Below are positions 1 to 5,316 of a stretch of 5,335 bases of DNA, in pieces. Source of the DNA: Acidobacteriota bacterium (GTDB taxonomy: Bacteria; Acidobacteriota; UBA6911; RPQK01); the NCBI GenBank assembly GCA_003819755.1, contig RPQK01000574.1, forward strand, positions 1-5,335, in the 5' to 3' direction. The translations under genes were made by a program, and so were the position numbers. The notes beneath the pieces were generated by a model. The model was not told the origin of the DNA. It made no database searches and saw only the letters and a program-made list of their open reading frames with translations. Every line of letters begins with the position of its first letter. Position 1 is the stretch's first letter.

Positions 1-87
1 AAGAAGTCAGAAGTCAGGAGTCAGAAGTCAGAATGGGAAAGGATCAGGTTTCCATTCTGACTTCTGACTCCTGACTTCTGACTTCTT
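1..87. repeat. Long perfect inverted repeat made of 7-bp units
   Basis: Positions 1-36 are the exact reverse complement of 52-87. The pairing extends by a G-T and two A-T pairs (37-39 with 49-51), leaving a loop of about 9 bases (40-48). Each arm is a heptamer array: AGAAGTC at 2-8 and 9-15, AGGAGTC at 16-22, AGAAGTC at 23-29, then a decaying AGAATGG. The right arm mirrors all variants, including the one-base change, so the arms were copied or maintained together. The left end may continue beyond the window. A transcript would form a very stable hairpin followed by a pyrimidine-rich tract (CTTCTTCTTT, 81-91), so it could end or protect the upstream transcript. That function is inference. I recall similar heptamer repeats from Acidobacteriota intergenic regions. 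Confidence 0.95.
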
Positions 88-137
88 CTTTACCGTTCGT
101 GTTGGTTCGTGGATGACACCTTCACGAGGCCCAAATC
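88..137 (+). other. Leader before nosB-like gene, with short GTTCGTG direct repeat and ribosome binding site
   Basis: GTTCGTG occurs at 95-101 and again at 105-111, a 10-bp period. The nonamer TTCGTGGAT (106-114) reappears as its reverse complement at 5216-5224, beyond the last gene. ACGAGG at 123-128 is a fair Shine-Dalgarno 9 bases before the ATG at 138. I see no convincing -35/-10 pair and no FNR-type TTGAT-N4-ATCAA site. Transcription probably enters from upstream, which cannot be verified here. Confidence 0.5.
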
Positions 138-806
138 ATGCAAGCCTTCTTGAGAAAAGCAAACTGGTTCTTTGACCTCCCGTTAACCGGGAAGACCCGG
201 GTACTGATTGTGGTGGCCGTGCTGACTCTGATCGTTACCTATGTCTCGCCCCTCTGGTACATGGCCTTTTACTCGAATCAATATACCGACGGGCTGGTCC
301 TCGATATATACACGTTCAAGCTGGAAGGCGGAAAGACGCCGAACCGGGACGATCTTCAGGAAATCAATTCTCTGAATCACTACATCGGAATGCGTCCTTT
401 ACTGGAGAGTGATTTCAGCGAATTTACGTGGCTGCCGTTCGTCATCGGCGCCTTGATGCTTCTGAGCCTGCGGGCGGCGGTATTAGGAAAGATGGCCAAT
501 TTGGTCGACGTGGTGATTCTGTTTGCCTACTTCGGGCTCTTTTCGCTGTGGAGTTTTTATCATCGCCTCTATATGTACGGGCACAACCTGGATCCGACGG
601 CGGCCATCAAAGTGGAGCCGTTTACGCCGCCGATTTTCGGGGAAAAGGTGATCGCCAATTTCACGGTGCAGAGCTATCCGCAGATGGCTTCGTACGCGCT
701 TGTCATGTTCTGGCTCCTCCTGATGCTCGCGGTCTTCTTCTCTTGGCGGCAACCGGAGACGGCCCGTTCGACAGTCGGAGAAGAGAAGCTTGGGTACGTT
801 AGGTAA
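138..806 (+). CDS. nosB: NosB-like polytopic membrane protein of the nos cluster
   Basis: This 222-residue inner-membrane protein has four likely transmembrane segments at about residues 22-44, 97-116, 121-143 and 184-203. A hydrophilic loop of about 50 residues follows the first segment, and another of about 40 follows the third. Both loops are rich in conserved-looking motifs: LEGGK (62-66), EINSLNHYIGM (75-85) and YGHNLDP (147-153), followed by a Pro-rich stretch VEPFTPP (159-165). His81, His142 and His149 are candidate ligands. The ATG is preceded by ACGAGG. The 3' end overlaps nosD by 17 bases if nosD starts at 790. A small membrane protein in this position, ahead of nosD, matches NosB of clade II nitrous oxide reducers, whose biochemical role is not settled. 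The name rests on topology, context and recalled motifs. An otherwise unnamed membrane protein of nos clusters is the alternative. Confidence 0.65.
   Translation: MQAFLRKANWFFDLPLTGKTRVLIVVAVLTLIVTYVSPLWYMAFYSNQYTDGLVLDIYTFKLEGGKTPNRDDLQEINSLNHYIGMRPLLESDFSEFTWLPFVIGALMLLSLRAAVLGKMANLVDVVILFAYFGLFSLWSFYHRLYMYGHNLDPTAAIKVEPFTPPIFGEKVIANFTVQSYPQMASYALVMFWLLLMLAVFFSWRQPETARSTVGEEKLGYVR
777..780 (+). promoter_or_regulatory. Candidate Shine-Dalgarno for the upstream nosD start (TTG 790)
   Basis: GGAG lies 9 bases before TTG 790-792, inside the end of the nosB-like gene. This supports an overlapping, coupled start for nosD upstream of the palindrome. GTG 811-813 is a further in-frame alternative with only a weak AGG (801-803) ahead of it. 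Confidence 0.45.
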
Positions 807-2337
807 AGCGGTGCGCGGTGCCTTCCCTGGGAGCGCAGGCGTCTCGCCTGCACTGGGGCGAGGGGCGTCCCGCCCCGTTCCAGCCGATCGCACAGTCGAT
901 CTTGCCGGCGCCTCGGACGGGGCGGGACGCCCCTTGCCCCAGTGCAGGCGAGACGCCTGCGCTCCCAGGGAAGGCCTCTGCGTGCTCGGCGTATGGCTTC
1001 TTGCCGGTCTTTGCTTTGCGGCTCCAACCGGTACGAAAGTCACCATCGACGGCCTCCCCGGGCCCGGCTTCGCGACCATCCAGGCCGCCCTTGACGGCGC
1101 GCCGCCTGGGGCCGTCGTGAAGGTTCCACCGGGGAGATACCAGGAGAACCTGGTCCTGAAGAGGACGGTCAAGTTGCAGGGCGTCGGGCGGCCGGTGATT
1201 CACGGAACCGGGCAGGGGAGCGTCATTCTGATCCTGGCCGACGCCTGTGAGCTGCGGGGTCTGAGGATCGAGCACAGCGGGGGAGATCTGCAGGCCGAAG
1301 ATTCGGGAATCCTGGTGAAGTCGCGCTCAACCGTTCTGGAGGGAAACGAACTTCGGGATGTCCTCTACGGAATCTACCTGTTGAGGGCTCCGGAGACCGT
1401 AATCAGAAACAACGTGATCGGTGGGCGCCCCGAGCTCGAGCTGGGCGAGAGAGGAGCGGGCCTGCACTTCTGGGACTCTCCTGATAACGTGGTCGAGGAC
1501 AACACCATCTTCGATACCCGGGACGGCCTGTACATCCAAAGCAGTCCCGGAAGTCGGATCCGGCGGAACCGGGTCTTTCGAGTTCGCTACGGCGTGCACT
1601 ACATGTTCTCGGACAAGAACAGTTTCGAGGAAAACATCTTTTGCGACAGTGTGGCCGGTGCCGCGATCATGTATTCCACTGACATTCAATTCCGCCACAA
1701 CGCCTTTATTCACAACCGGGGCTTCAGCTCGTTCGGAATCCTTTTTCAGGATTGCGAGCGTTGCTCGGCCCATAGGAATTTCATAGTCGACAACGGGACC
1801 GGCATTTTCATGGAAGCGCTGCGCGACAGCTCTTTTCGCGAGAATGTCATTGCGGAAAACGACGTGGCCCTTCAGATGTTCAGCAGCGCCGAGGGAAACG
1901 TCTTCTCGGGGAACAACTTCGTCGAGAACCTGAGCCCTCTCCAACTGATCGGCAGTTCAACGACAACCCGCTGGGACGAAGGCGGCCGGGGGAACTACTG
2001 GAGCAACTACGCCGGCTACGATCTCGACGGGAACGGTATCGGCGACGTACCGCACAAGATCCAGAACGTTTTCGAGTACATGGAAGGGAACTATCCCCGG
2101 CTCAGGCTCTACCTGGAGAGTCCCGCGGCCCAGGCGATCGGGACGGCCGAGAAGCTGGTCCCGCTTGTCCGGCTGCCATCGACAGTCGATTCTTTTCCTC
2201 GCATGAAGCCGGTTCGACTGGCCTTCGCCGCGCAGCCAGGATCGCGCCCATATCTGGCCCAGTCGCTCCTCGCCTTGGTCTCGCTTGTCATGCTCGGTGC
2301 CGCGATTCAAACGATTCGCTGGGGACAGCGACGATGA
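790..2337 (+). CDS. nosD: NosD, periplasmic beta-helix copper-maturation protein for nitrous oxide reductase
   Basis: NosD is the periplasmic subunit of the NosDFY complex that works with NosL to assemble the CuZ site of NosZ. From the TTG at 790 the frame is 515 codons. The family body begins near residue 79 as a right-handed beta-helix with repeated N-x-(I/V/F) turns. Family-like motifs include RYGVHYMFS (266-274), GNYWSNY (401-407) and the DLDGNGIGDVPHK region (411-423). A hydrophobic helix at about 488-509 followed by GQRR suggests a C-terminal membrane anchor. The signal-peptide core is residues 63-77, much too far from the TTG, because residues 11-62 are encoded by a palindromic repeat. 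In-frame starts are TTG 790, GTG 811, TTG 934 and GTG 982. GTG 982 gives 451 residues, nearer the usual size, but its signal peptide has no positive n-region. The function is secure, the start is not. ATGA overlaps nosF. Confidence 0.95.
   Translation: MGTLGKAVRGAFPGSAGVSPALGRGASRPVPADRTVDLAGASDGAGRPLPQCRRDACAPREGLCVLGVWLLAGLCFAAPTGTKVTIDGLPGPGFATIQAALDGAPPGAVVKVPPGRYQENLVLKRTVKLQGVGRPVIHGTGQGSVILILADACELRGLRIEHSGGDLQAEDSGILVKSRSTVLEGNELRDVLYGIYLLRAPETVIRNNVIGGRPELELGERGAGLHFWDSPDNVVEDNTIFDTRDGLYIQSSPGSRIRRNRVFRVRYGVHYMFSDKNSFEENIFCDSVAGAAIMYSTDIQFRHNAFIHNRGFSSFGILFQDCERCSAHRNFIVDNGTGIFMEALRDSSFRENVIAENDVALQMFSSAEGNVFSGNNFVENLSPLQLIGSSTTTRWDEGGRGNYWSNYAGYDLDGNGIGDVPHKIQNVFEYMEGNYPRLRLYLESPAAQAIGTAEKLVPLVRLPSTVDSFPRMKPVRLAFAAQPGSRPYLAQSLLALVSLVMLGAAIQTIRWGQRR
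820..975. repeat. 156-bp near-perfect palindromic element inside the 5' end of nosD
   Basis: Positions 820-878 pair with 917-975 over 59 bp. The only non-Watson-Crick pair is a G-T. The 38-base middle holds a further small stem, GATCG 886-890 with CGATC 897-901. Each arm contains two smaller hairpins: GCAGGCG-N3-CGCCTGC (835-851 on the left, 944-960 on the right) and GGGGCG-N3-CGCCCC, which starts near 861-862 in the left arm and is mirrored at 918-933. The length is exactly 52 codons and no stop occurs in the nosD frame. No transposase gene or clear target-site duplication is visible. The structure fits a REP/MITE-like palindromic repeat. Encoded peptides such as AGVSPAL and RRDACAP recall sequences I have seen scattered in Acidobacteriota and Verrucomicrobiota proteins, which suggests an abundant dispersed family. 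Confidence 0.93.
967..974 (+). promoter_or_regulatory. Repeat-derived Shine-Dalgarno-like site for the GTG 982 start of nosD
   Basis: AGGGAAGG forms the outer end of the palindrome's right arm and lies 7 bases before GTG 982. It is a good ribosome-binding match. However, in the full hairpin it is base-paired with CCTTCCCT (821-828), so it would be exposed only if the hairpin is open. Whether it is used is unknown. Confidence 0.4.
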
Positions 2338-3269
2338 TCAGTATCACCGGGGTAAGCAAGAGGTTCGGCGACGTGGAGGCCATAAGTGACGTGTCGCTCG
2401 AGATCCGCCCCGGCGAGACTTTTGCTTTGCTCGGCCCCAACGGAAGCGGCAAGAGCACCACTCTGAAGTGCGTTGTCGGCCTGTCAGCCCCAAACGCCGG
2501 CCAGATCCGAATCAACGGGTACGATGTTTACAAACGACCTCGGGAGGCGCGTCGGCTCCTCAGTTATCTCCCCCAGCGGGCCGGCTTCCCGGAAAGCTTG
2601 ACGATAAGGGAAGTGGCGGACTTCTACGGCAGGCTGCGGCTGACCGCACCAGGGAGATACTCCGAGGTAGCCGCGTCAACCCGCTTTGAATTCAATGGCT
2701 TGTCCGACCGGCCCGTTGGCACCTTGTCTGGAGGTATGCTTCAACGGCTCGGGCTGCTGGTTGCCTGTCTCCCCGATGTGCCCGTTCTGATTCTCGATGA
2801 ACCGATGATCAACCTGGACCCGGAAGGTGCCGTGCGTTTCAGGGATTTCCTACTGCGGATGAAGGAACAGGGGAAGACGATTGTTTTCTCCTCCCACATC
2901 CTGACCGATGTGGAACAACTGGCCGATCGCGTGGGCATTTTCGTTGGAGGGCGACTGGCATCCGTTCAGTCGGTTGACGCCTTGCGGGAGGCTCTGAACC
3001 GGCAAGCGCGCATGCGACTGACTGTCAGTCCTCTGGACTGCCGCCTGGTCGACGCGGCTCTTCAGGCCGGCGCTCGCGAGGCGAGGGTAGACGGGCAAGC
3101 GCTGGTGGTCACGTCTTCGCCGGAGGCTCGCCTTCTGATTCTGAAGGCCCTCCAGACTGCTGGCGCCGATATTCTGCAGTTCACCACCGAAGAACCGTCA
3201 CTCGAGGATTTCTACATGACCTACCTGCGTGAATCTCGTATGGCAAAGGAAAACGGCCATGAGAACTGA
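2334..3269 (+). CDS. nosF: NosF, ATPase subunit of the NosDFY transporter
   Basis: This 311-residue cytoplasmic ABC ATPase powers conformational changes in NosDFY during copper or sulfur delivery to NosZ. All nucleotide-binding elements are intact: Walker A GPNGSGKST (34-42), Q-loop Gln81 in LPQ, signature LSGGM (131-135), Walker B VLILDEP (151-157) with catalytic Glu156, D-loop around NLDPEG (160-165), and H-loop His188 in SSH. The C-terminal part, after about residue 215, ends with PSLEDFYMTYL (288-298), a motif usual in ATPases that pair with ABC-2 type permeases. The ATG at 2334 overlaps the nosD stop as ATGA and is preceded by GGGGA at 2321-2325, 8 bases away. The 3' end overlaps nosL by 11 bases. 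Its expected permease partner is NosY, encoded one gene further on rather than adjacent. Confidence 0.95.
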   Translation: MISITGVSKRFGDVEAISDVSLEIRPGETFALLGPNGSGKSTTLKCVVGLSAPNAGQIRINGYDVYKRPREARRLLSYLPQRAGFPESLTIREVADFYGRLRLTAPGRYSEVAASTRFEFNGLSDRPVGTLSGGMLQRLGLLVACLPDVPVLILDEPMINLDPEGAVRFRDFLLRMKEQGKTIVFSSHILTDVEQLADRVGIFVGGRLASVQSVDALREALNRQARMRLTVSPLDCRLVDAALQAGAREARVDGQALVVTSSPEARLLILKALQTAGADILQFTTEEPSLEDFYMTYLRESRMAKENGHEN

Positions 3270-3696
3270 TCGACTGGTGCCTCCGCTCCTGCTGGCCGGC
3301 GTGATGTTGGCCTTAGGCGGATGCTCGTCTGGTCTCGAGCCGGTCGATATTTTCCCGGACGACATGTGCAGCGCCTGCAAGATGGCCATATCAGACAAGC
3401 GGTTCGCCGGGGAGATTCTGTGGCAAGGGACGGCACGGAAATTCGACGACCTGGGCTGCATGGTGCGGACTATCCAAAAGGGTGGCGATAGACATTCGGG
3501 TTTCGTCGTCGATTTCGGAAGCCGGGAGTGGGTTAACGCCAAGGAAGCGTACTACGTGCGCAGCACCGAGATTTCGACGCCGATGCGGAGCGGGCTGATT
3601 GCGTTCAAGGATAGAGAGGCGGCCCAGCAAGCTGCCTCGAAATACGCCGGCCAGGTGCTGAACTACGACGACGTGTTCGGCTTGCCCGGGAAATAA
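3259..3696 (+). CDS. nosL: NosL, copper-binding lipoprotein (copper chaperone)
   Basis: This 145-residue lipoprotein is thought to carry Cu(I) to NosDFY/apo-NosZ in the periplasm. It has a short charged start, a hydrophobic stretch at residues 6-19 and the lipobox LGGC, with Cys22 as the lipidated residue. The predicted metal site is M36-C37-S-A-C40-K-M42, a Met/Cys cluster like those of NosL-family Cu(I) sites. DLGCM (73-77) follows, which could add ligands. I chose the ATG at 3259, not the GTG at 3229: it has AAAGGA at 3245-3250, 8 bases upstream, and puts the signal peptide at the N-terminus. It overlaps the nosF stop by 11 bases, which implies coupling. The length is in the normal range. 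Its place between nosF and nosY differs from the familiar nosDFYL order. A repeat hairpin begins 3 bases after its stop. Confidence 0.93.
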   Translation: MRTDRLVPPLLLAGVMLALGGCSSGLEPVDIFPDDMCSACKMAISDKRFAGEILWQGTARKFDDLGCMVRTIQKGGDRHSGFVVDFGSREWVNAKEAYYVRSTEISTPMRSGLIAFKDREAAQQAASKYAGQVLNYDDVFGLPGK

Positions 3697-3698
3697 CG

Positions 3699-3735
3699 AC
3701 CTGGGAGCGCAGGCGAGACGCCTGCGCTCGCAGGT
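3699..3735. repeat. 37-bp hairpin in the nosL-nosY gap, same family as the 820-975 palindrome
   Basis: Positions 3699-3715 pair with 3719-3735 with one mismatch, leaving loop AGA. The 15 bases at 3701-3715 are identical to 827-841, and the 21 bases at 3709-3729 are identical to 944-964, so this is a single module of the larger palindrome, in the orientation of its right arm. It sits 2 bases after the nosL stop codon and 13 bases before the nosY start. It has no T tract, so it is not a typical intrinsic terminator. It could stabilise the upstream mRNA or attenuate nosY, as REP elements do elsewhere; this is inference. Confidence 0.92.
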
Positions 3736-3748
3736 CCAGAAGGTATCA

Positions 3749-4579
3749 ATGGATCTTAAAGCCATACGAACCATCGCCCGCCTGGAACTGATCATCAACA
3801 TCCGCAACCGGTGGATACTGGTTTTCGCCCTCGTTTTTGGCGCCCTGGTTTTGGCCATCTCGTACTTCGGGCTGGCGACCGCCGGGGCCGTGGGTTTCCA
3901 AGGGTTCGCCCGCACCTCAGCCAGCCTCATGAACCTCGTTCTTTACGTTGTTCCGCTGGTCTCGCTCTTGATGGGGACGCTCAGCCTGACAAGCGACAAG
4001 AGTACCGGGGAAATGGTTTTCTCCCAGCCGATAACGCGAACCGAGATTCTGCTCGGAAAGATCGGCGGTCTGTTCGCTGCTATTGTCGTCGCGACGCTTC
4101 TGGGTTTTGGCGTGGCCGGCCTGGTGATCGCCTTCAAGACGGGGACGGAAGGCGCCCTCCGCTACCCGCTCCTGGTCGCCCTGTCTTTGGCTCTGGCCCT
4201 CGTTTTTCTCTGCCTGTCTGCGGCTGCCGCGATGGTGTGCAGACGCAAACCGATGGCTTTCGGTCTCGCCCTCTTTGTCTGGTTCTTTTACGTGCTCTTC
4301 TACGATCTCCTGGTTATCGGCGGGACCTTCCTTTTGCCCGAGAGAACGGCCAACATCTTCCTCTTTGTGTCGCTGTTCGGGAACCCGGTTGGTGTGGTCC
4401 GCGTGGCGAGTCTGATTGCTTTGAACGGTCAGGAGATATTTGGACCGGCGGGGGCGGCCCTCATCCGGTTCCTCGGCGGCAGCGGACCAAGCGTCGCGTT
4501 CCTGCTCGGTGCGCTTTTCCTCTGGGTCCTGGTACCGCTTCTACTTGCCCGCCGGTGGCTCGAGCGTCAGGATATCTGA
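3749..4579 (+). CDS. nosY: NosY, ABC-2 type permease subunit of the NosDFY complex
   Basis: This 276-residue inner-membrane protein has six likely transmembrane helices at about 23-43, 59-80, 107-127, 141-163, 169-194 and 249-267, the usual count for NosY. The amphipathic N-terminal region with RLELIINIRNRW (11-22) and the cytoplasmic STGEMVFSQPITR loop (85-97) are typical of ABC-2 permeases and would contact NosF. FGNPVGVVR (210-218), in the long segment between helices 5 and 6, resembles a conserved NosY region. NosY couples NosF ATP hydrolysis to the periplasmic NosD. The ATG at 3749 has AGAAGG at 3738-3743, 5 bases upstream. Unlike the earlier genes it does not overlap its neighbour: a 52-bp gap containing a repeat hairpin separates it from nosL. 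It is probably still in the same transcript. Confidence 0.93.
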   Translation: MDLKAIRTIARLELIINIRNRWILVFALVFGALVLAISYFGLATAGAVGFQGFARTSASLMNLVLYVVPLVSLLMGTLSLTSDKSTGEMVFSQPITRTEILLGKIGGLFAAIVVATLLGFGVAGLVIAFKTGTEGALRYPLLVALSLALALVFLCLSAAAAMVCRRKPMAFGLALFVWFFYVLFYDLLVIGGTFLLPERTANIFLFVSLFGNPVGVVRVASLIALNGQEIFGPAGAALIRFLGGSGPSVAFLLGALFLWVLVPLLLARRWLERQDI

Positions 4580-4649
4580 CCTCGGCCGAAAGAAAATTTC
4601 GTCGCTTTCCACTCATCCATCGCCTCAAGTTGGCGCTATCATTAGAGAT
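4580..4649 (+). other. 70-bp spacer between nosY and the outer-membrane protein gene
   Basis: I see no strong terminator, promoter or repeat here. A weak 5-bp stem, CGAAA/TTTCG near 4588-4602, has no T run after it. Only a poor Shine-Dalgarno (AGAG, about 4643-4648) precedes the ATG at 4650. It is undecided whether the downstream gene is read from the nos transcript or from its own promoter. Confidence 0.4.
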
Positions 4650-5201
4650 ATGAAGAATCTCATCATCTCGTTCGCTCTCCTGGCAGTGCTCGTTTCGCCG
4701 GCCCTTGCCCAGACCGAAGTCGAAGGCTTTGTCGGGTTCTACAACCCGGGAGGTCAGCTGACTCTGCCCGATTTCGACAACGGTATGGCGGTCGGTTTTC
4801 GGGTTGGGCAGTCGTTCCTGACTGTTCTGGGAACGGAATTCGGCTATACCGCGGCAGCCGGCCTCAGTAGCCAGTTCGGGGATTTCGATGAGAATATTCA
4901 CCTGCTCAACGCGAACTTCCTCGTGCAGCTCCCCGCCGCCGGATTCGTTCCGTTCGCGACCTTCGGTTTTGGGGGCGTGGTCGGACAGCGGGATACCAGT
5001 TTCCGGATTCGAAGTGCGTGGACCTGGAATGCCGGAGGGGGGCTGAAGATACGGAACATCGCCGGCCCTGTGGGCCTGCGCTTTGATGCCCGTTATTACG
5101 CGATTCCAGACGGGCTCGAGTTGATCTCGCCGCCCCCGAGCCTGAACCGGGCGAATTTCAACCTGCTCGAGGTGAGCGCCGGGGTGCTGTTGACCTTTTG
5201 A
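4650..5201 (+). CDS. Small outer-membrane beta-barrel protein of unknown role
   Basis: This 183-residue exported protein starts with a clear Sec signal peptide: Lys2, a hydrophobic core at 4-15, and ALA-Q cleavage after residue 20. The mature part is rich in Gly and aromatic residues, with alternating hydrophobic positions in strands such as VEGFVGFY (24-31), GMAVGFRVG (45-53), FVPFATFGFGGVVG (99-112) and VGLRFDARYY (141-150). It ends in LLTF, the C-terminal Phe typical of proteins inserted by the BAM machinery. The size fits an eight-stranded barrel like the OmpA N-terminal domain, with no periplasmic domain. The frame stays open upstream to 4440, but that part overlaps nosY and would bury the signal peptide, so I chose ATG 4650. 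I do not recognise a specific family. Any link to N2O reduction rests only on proximity. Confidence 0.8.
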   Translation: MKNLIISFALLAVLVSPALAQTEVEGFVGFYNPGGQLTLPDFDNGMAVGFRVGQSFLTVLGTEFGYTAAAGLSSQFGDFDENIHLLNANFLVQLPAAGFVPFATFGFGGVVGQRDTSFRIRSAWTWNAGGGLKIRNIAGPVGLRFDARYYAIPDGLELISPPPSLNRANFNLLEVSAGVLLTF

Positions 5202-5233
5202 CGAAGAAGGACCTTATCCACGAATTACACGGC

Positions 5234-5246
5234 GCGGCGTAGCCGC
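5234..5246. repeat. Small GC-rich hairpin, GCGGC-GTA-GCCGC
   Basis: A perfect 5-bp stem with a 3-base loop lies 32 bases after the stop of the beta-barrel gene. It is followed by AACCAAAA, not T residues, so it would not act as an intrinsic terminator on the + strand. I recall similar GGCGTAGCCGCAACC motifs as dispersed repeats in Acidobacteriota-like genomes, but this was not searched. Confidence 0.5.
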
Positions 5247-5281
5247 AACCAAAAGCCTGCCCGATGAAGAAGAAAGACAGA

Positions 5282-5316
5282 ATGTCGAATATCGAATATC
5301 GAATGTCGAATGTCGA
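5282..5316. repeat. Five tandem 7-bp units (ATGTCGA / ATATCGA)
   Basis: Five contiguous heptamers run ATGTCGA, ATATCGA, ATATCGA, ATGTCGA, ATGTCGA, then decay into AGTGAGG. The only variation is G/A at the third position. The sequence differs from the AGAAGTC family at 1-87, but the period and unit number are the same. The window ends 19 bases later, so an inverted partner arm, if there is one, would lie beyond it. There is no space for CRISPR-type spacers. Confidence 0.93.

Noticed and set aside
1..87. CRISPR array or simple intrinsic terminator
   Set aside because: The units are contiguous 7-mers without spacers. The stem is far longer than typical terminators and only a mixed CTT tract follows, so a terminator function stays possible but unproven.
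88..137. FNR/NNR-type regulatory site or sigma-70 promoter for the operon
   Set aside because: I found no TTGAT-N4-ATCAA-like palindrome and no convincing -35/-10 pair.
820..975. Insertion sequence or transposon with its own gene
   Set aside because: The element is only 156 bp, has no transposase coding capacity, and I found no target-site duplication. It is better described as a palindromic REP/MITE-like repeat.
483..1275. Long antisense and alternative-frame ORFs through the nosB-nosD junction (483-1172 minus, 674-1027 minus, 799-1275 minus, 818-1120 plus)
   Set aside because: They stay open because the GC-rich palindrome lacks stops in many frames. They have no ribosome sites, no recognisable domains, and overlap clear nos genes.
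3229..3258. GTG start for NosL, ten codons upstream
   Set aside because: It lies deeper inside nosF, has no good Shine-Dalgarno and would move the lipobox away from the N-terminus. ATG 3259 fits better.
4588..4602. Terminator after nosY
   Set aside because: The stem is only 5 bp, AT-rich and not followed by a T run.
4440..4649. Upstream extension of the beta-barrel gene
   Set aside because: It overlaps nosY out of frame, is low in complexity and rich in Ser and Arg, and would place 70 residues before an obvious signal peptide.
3811..4653. 280-codon plus-strand ORF overlapping nosY
   Set aside because: It is a shadow frame: rich in Arg, Pro and Gly, with no domain, and it conflicts with the six-helix NosY frame.
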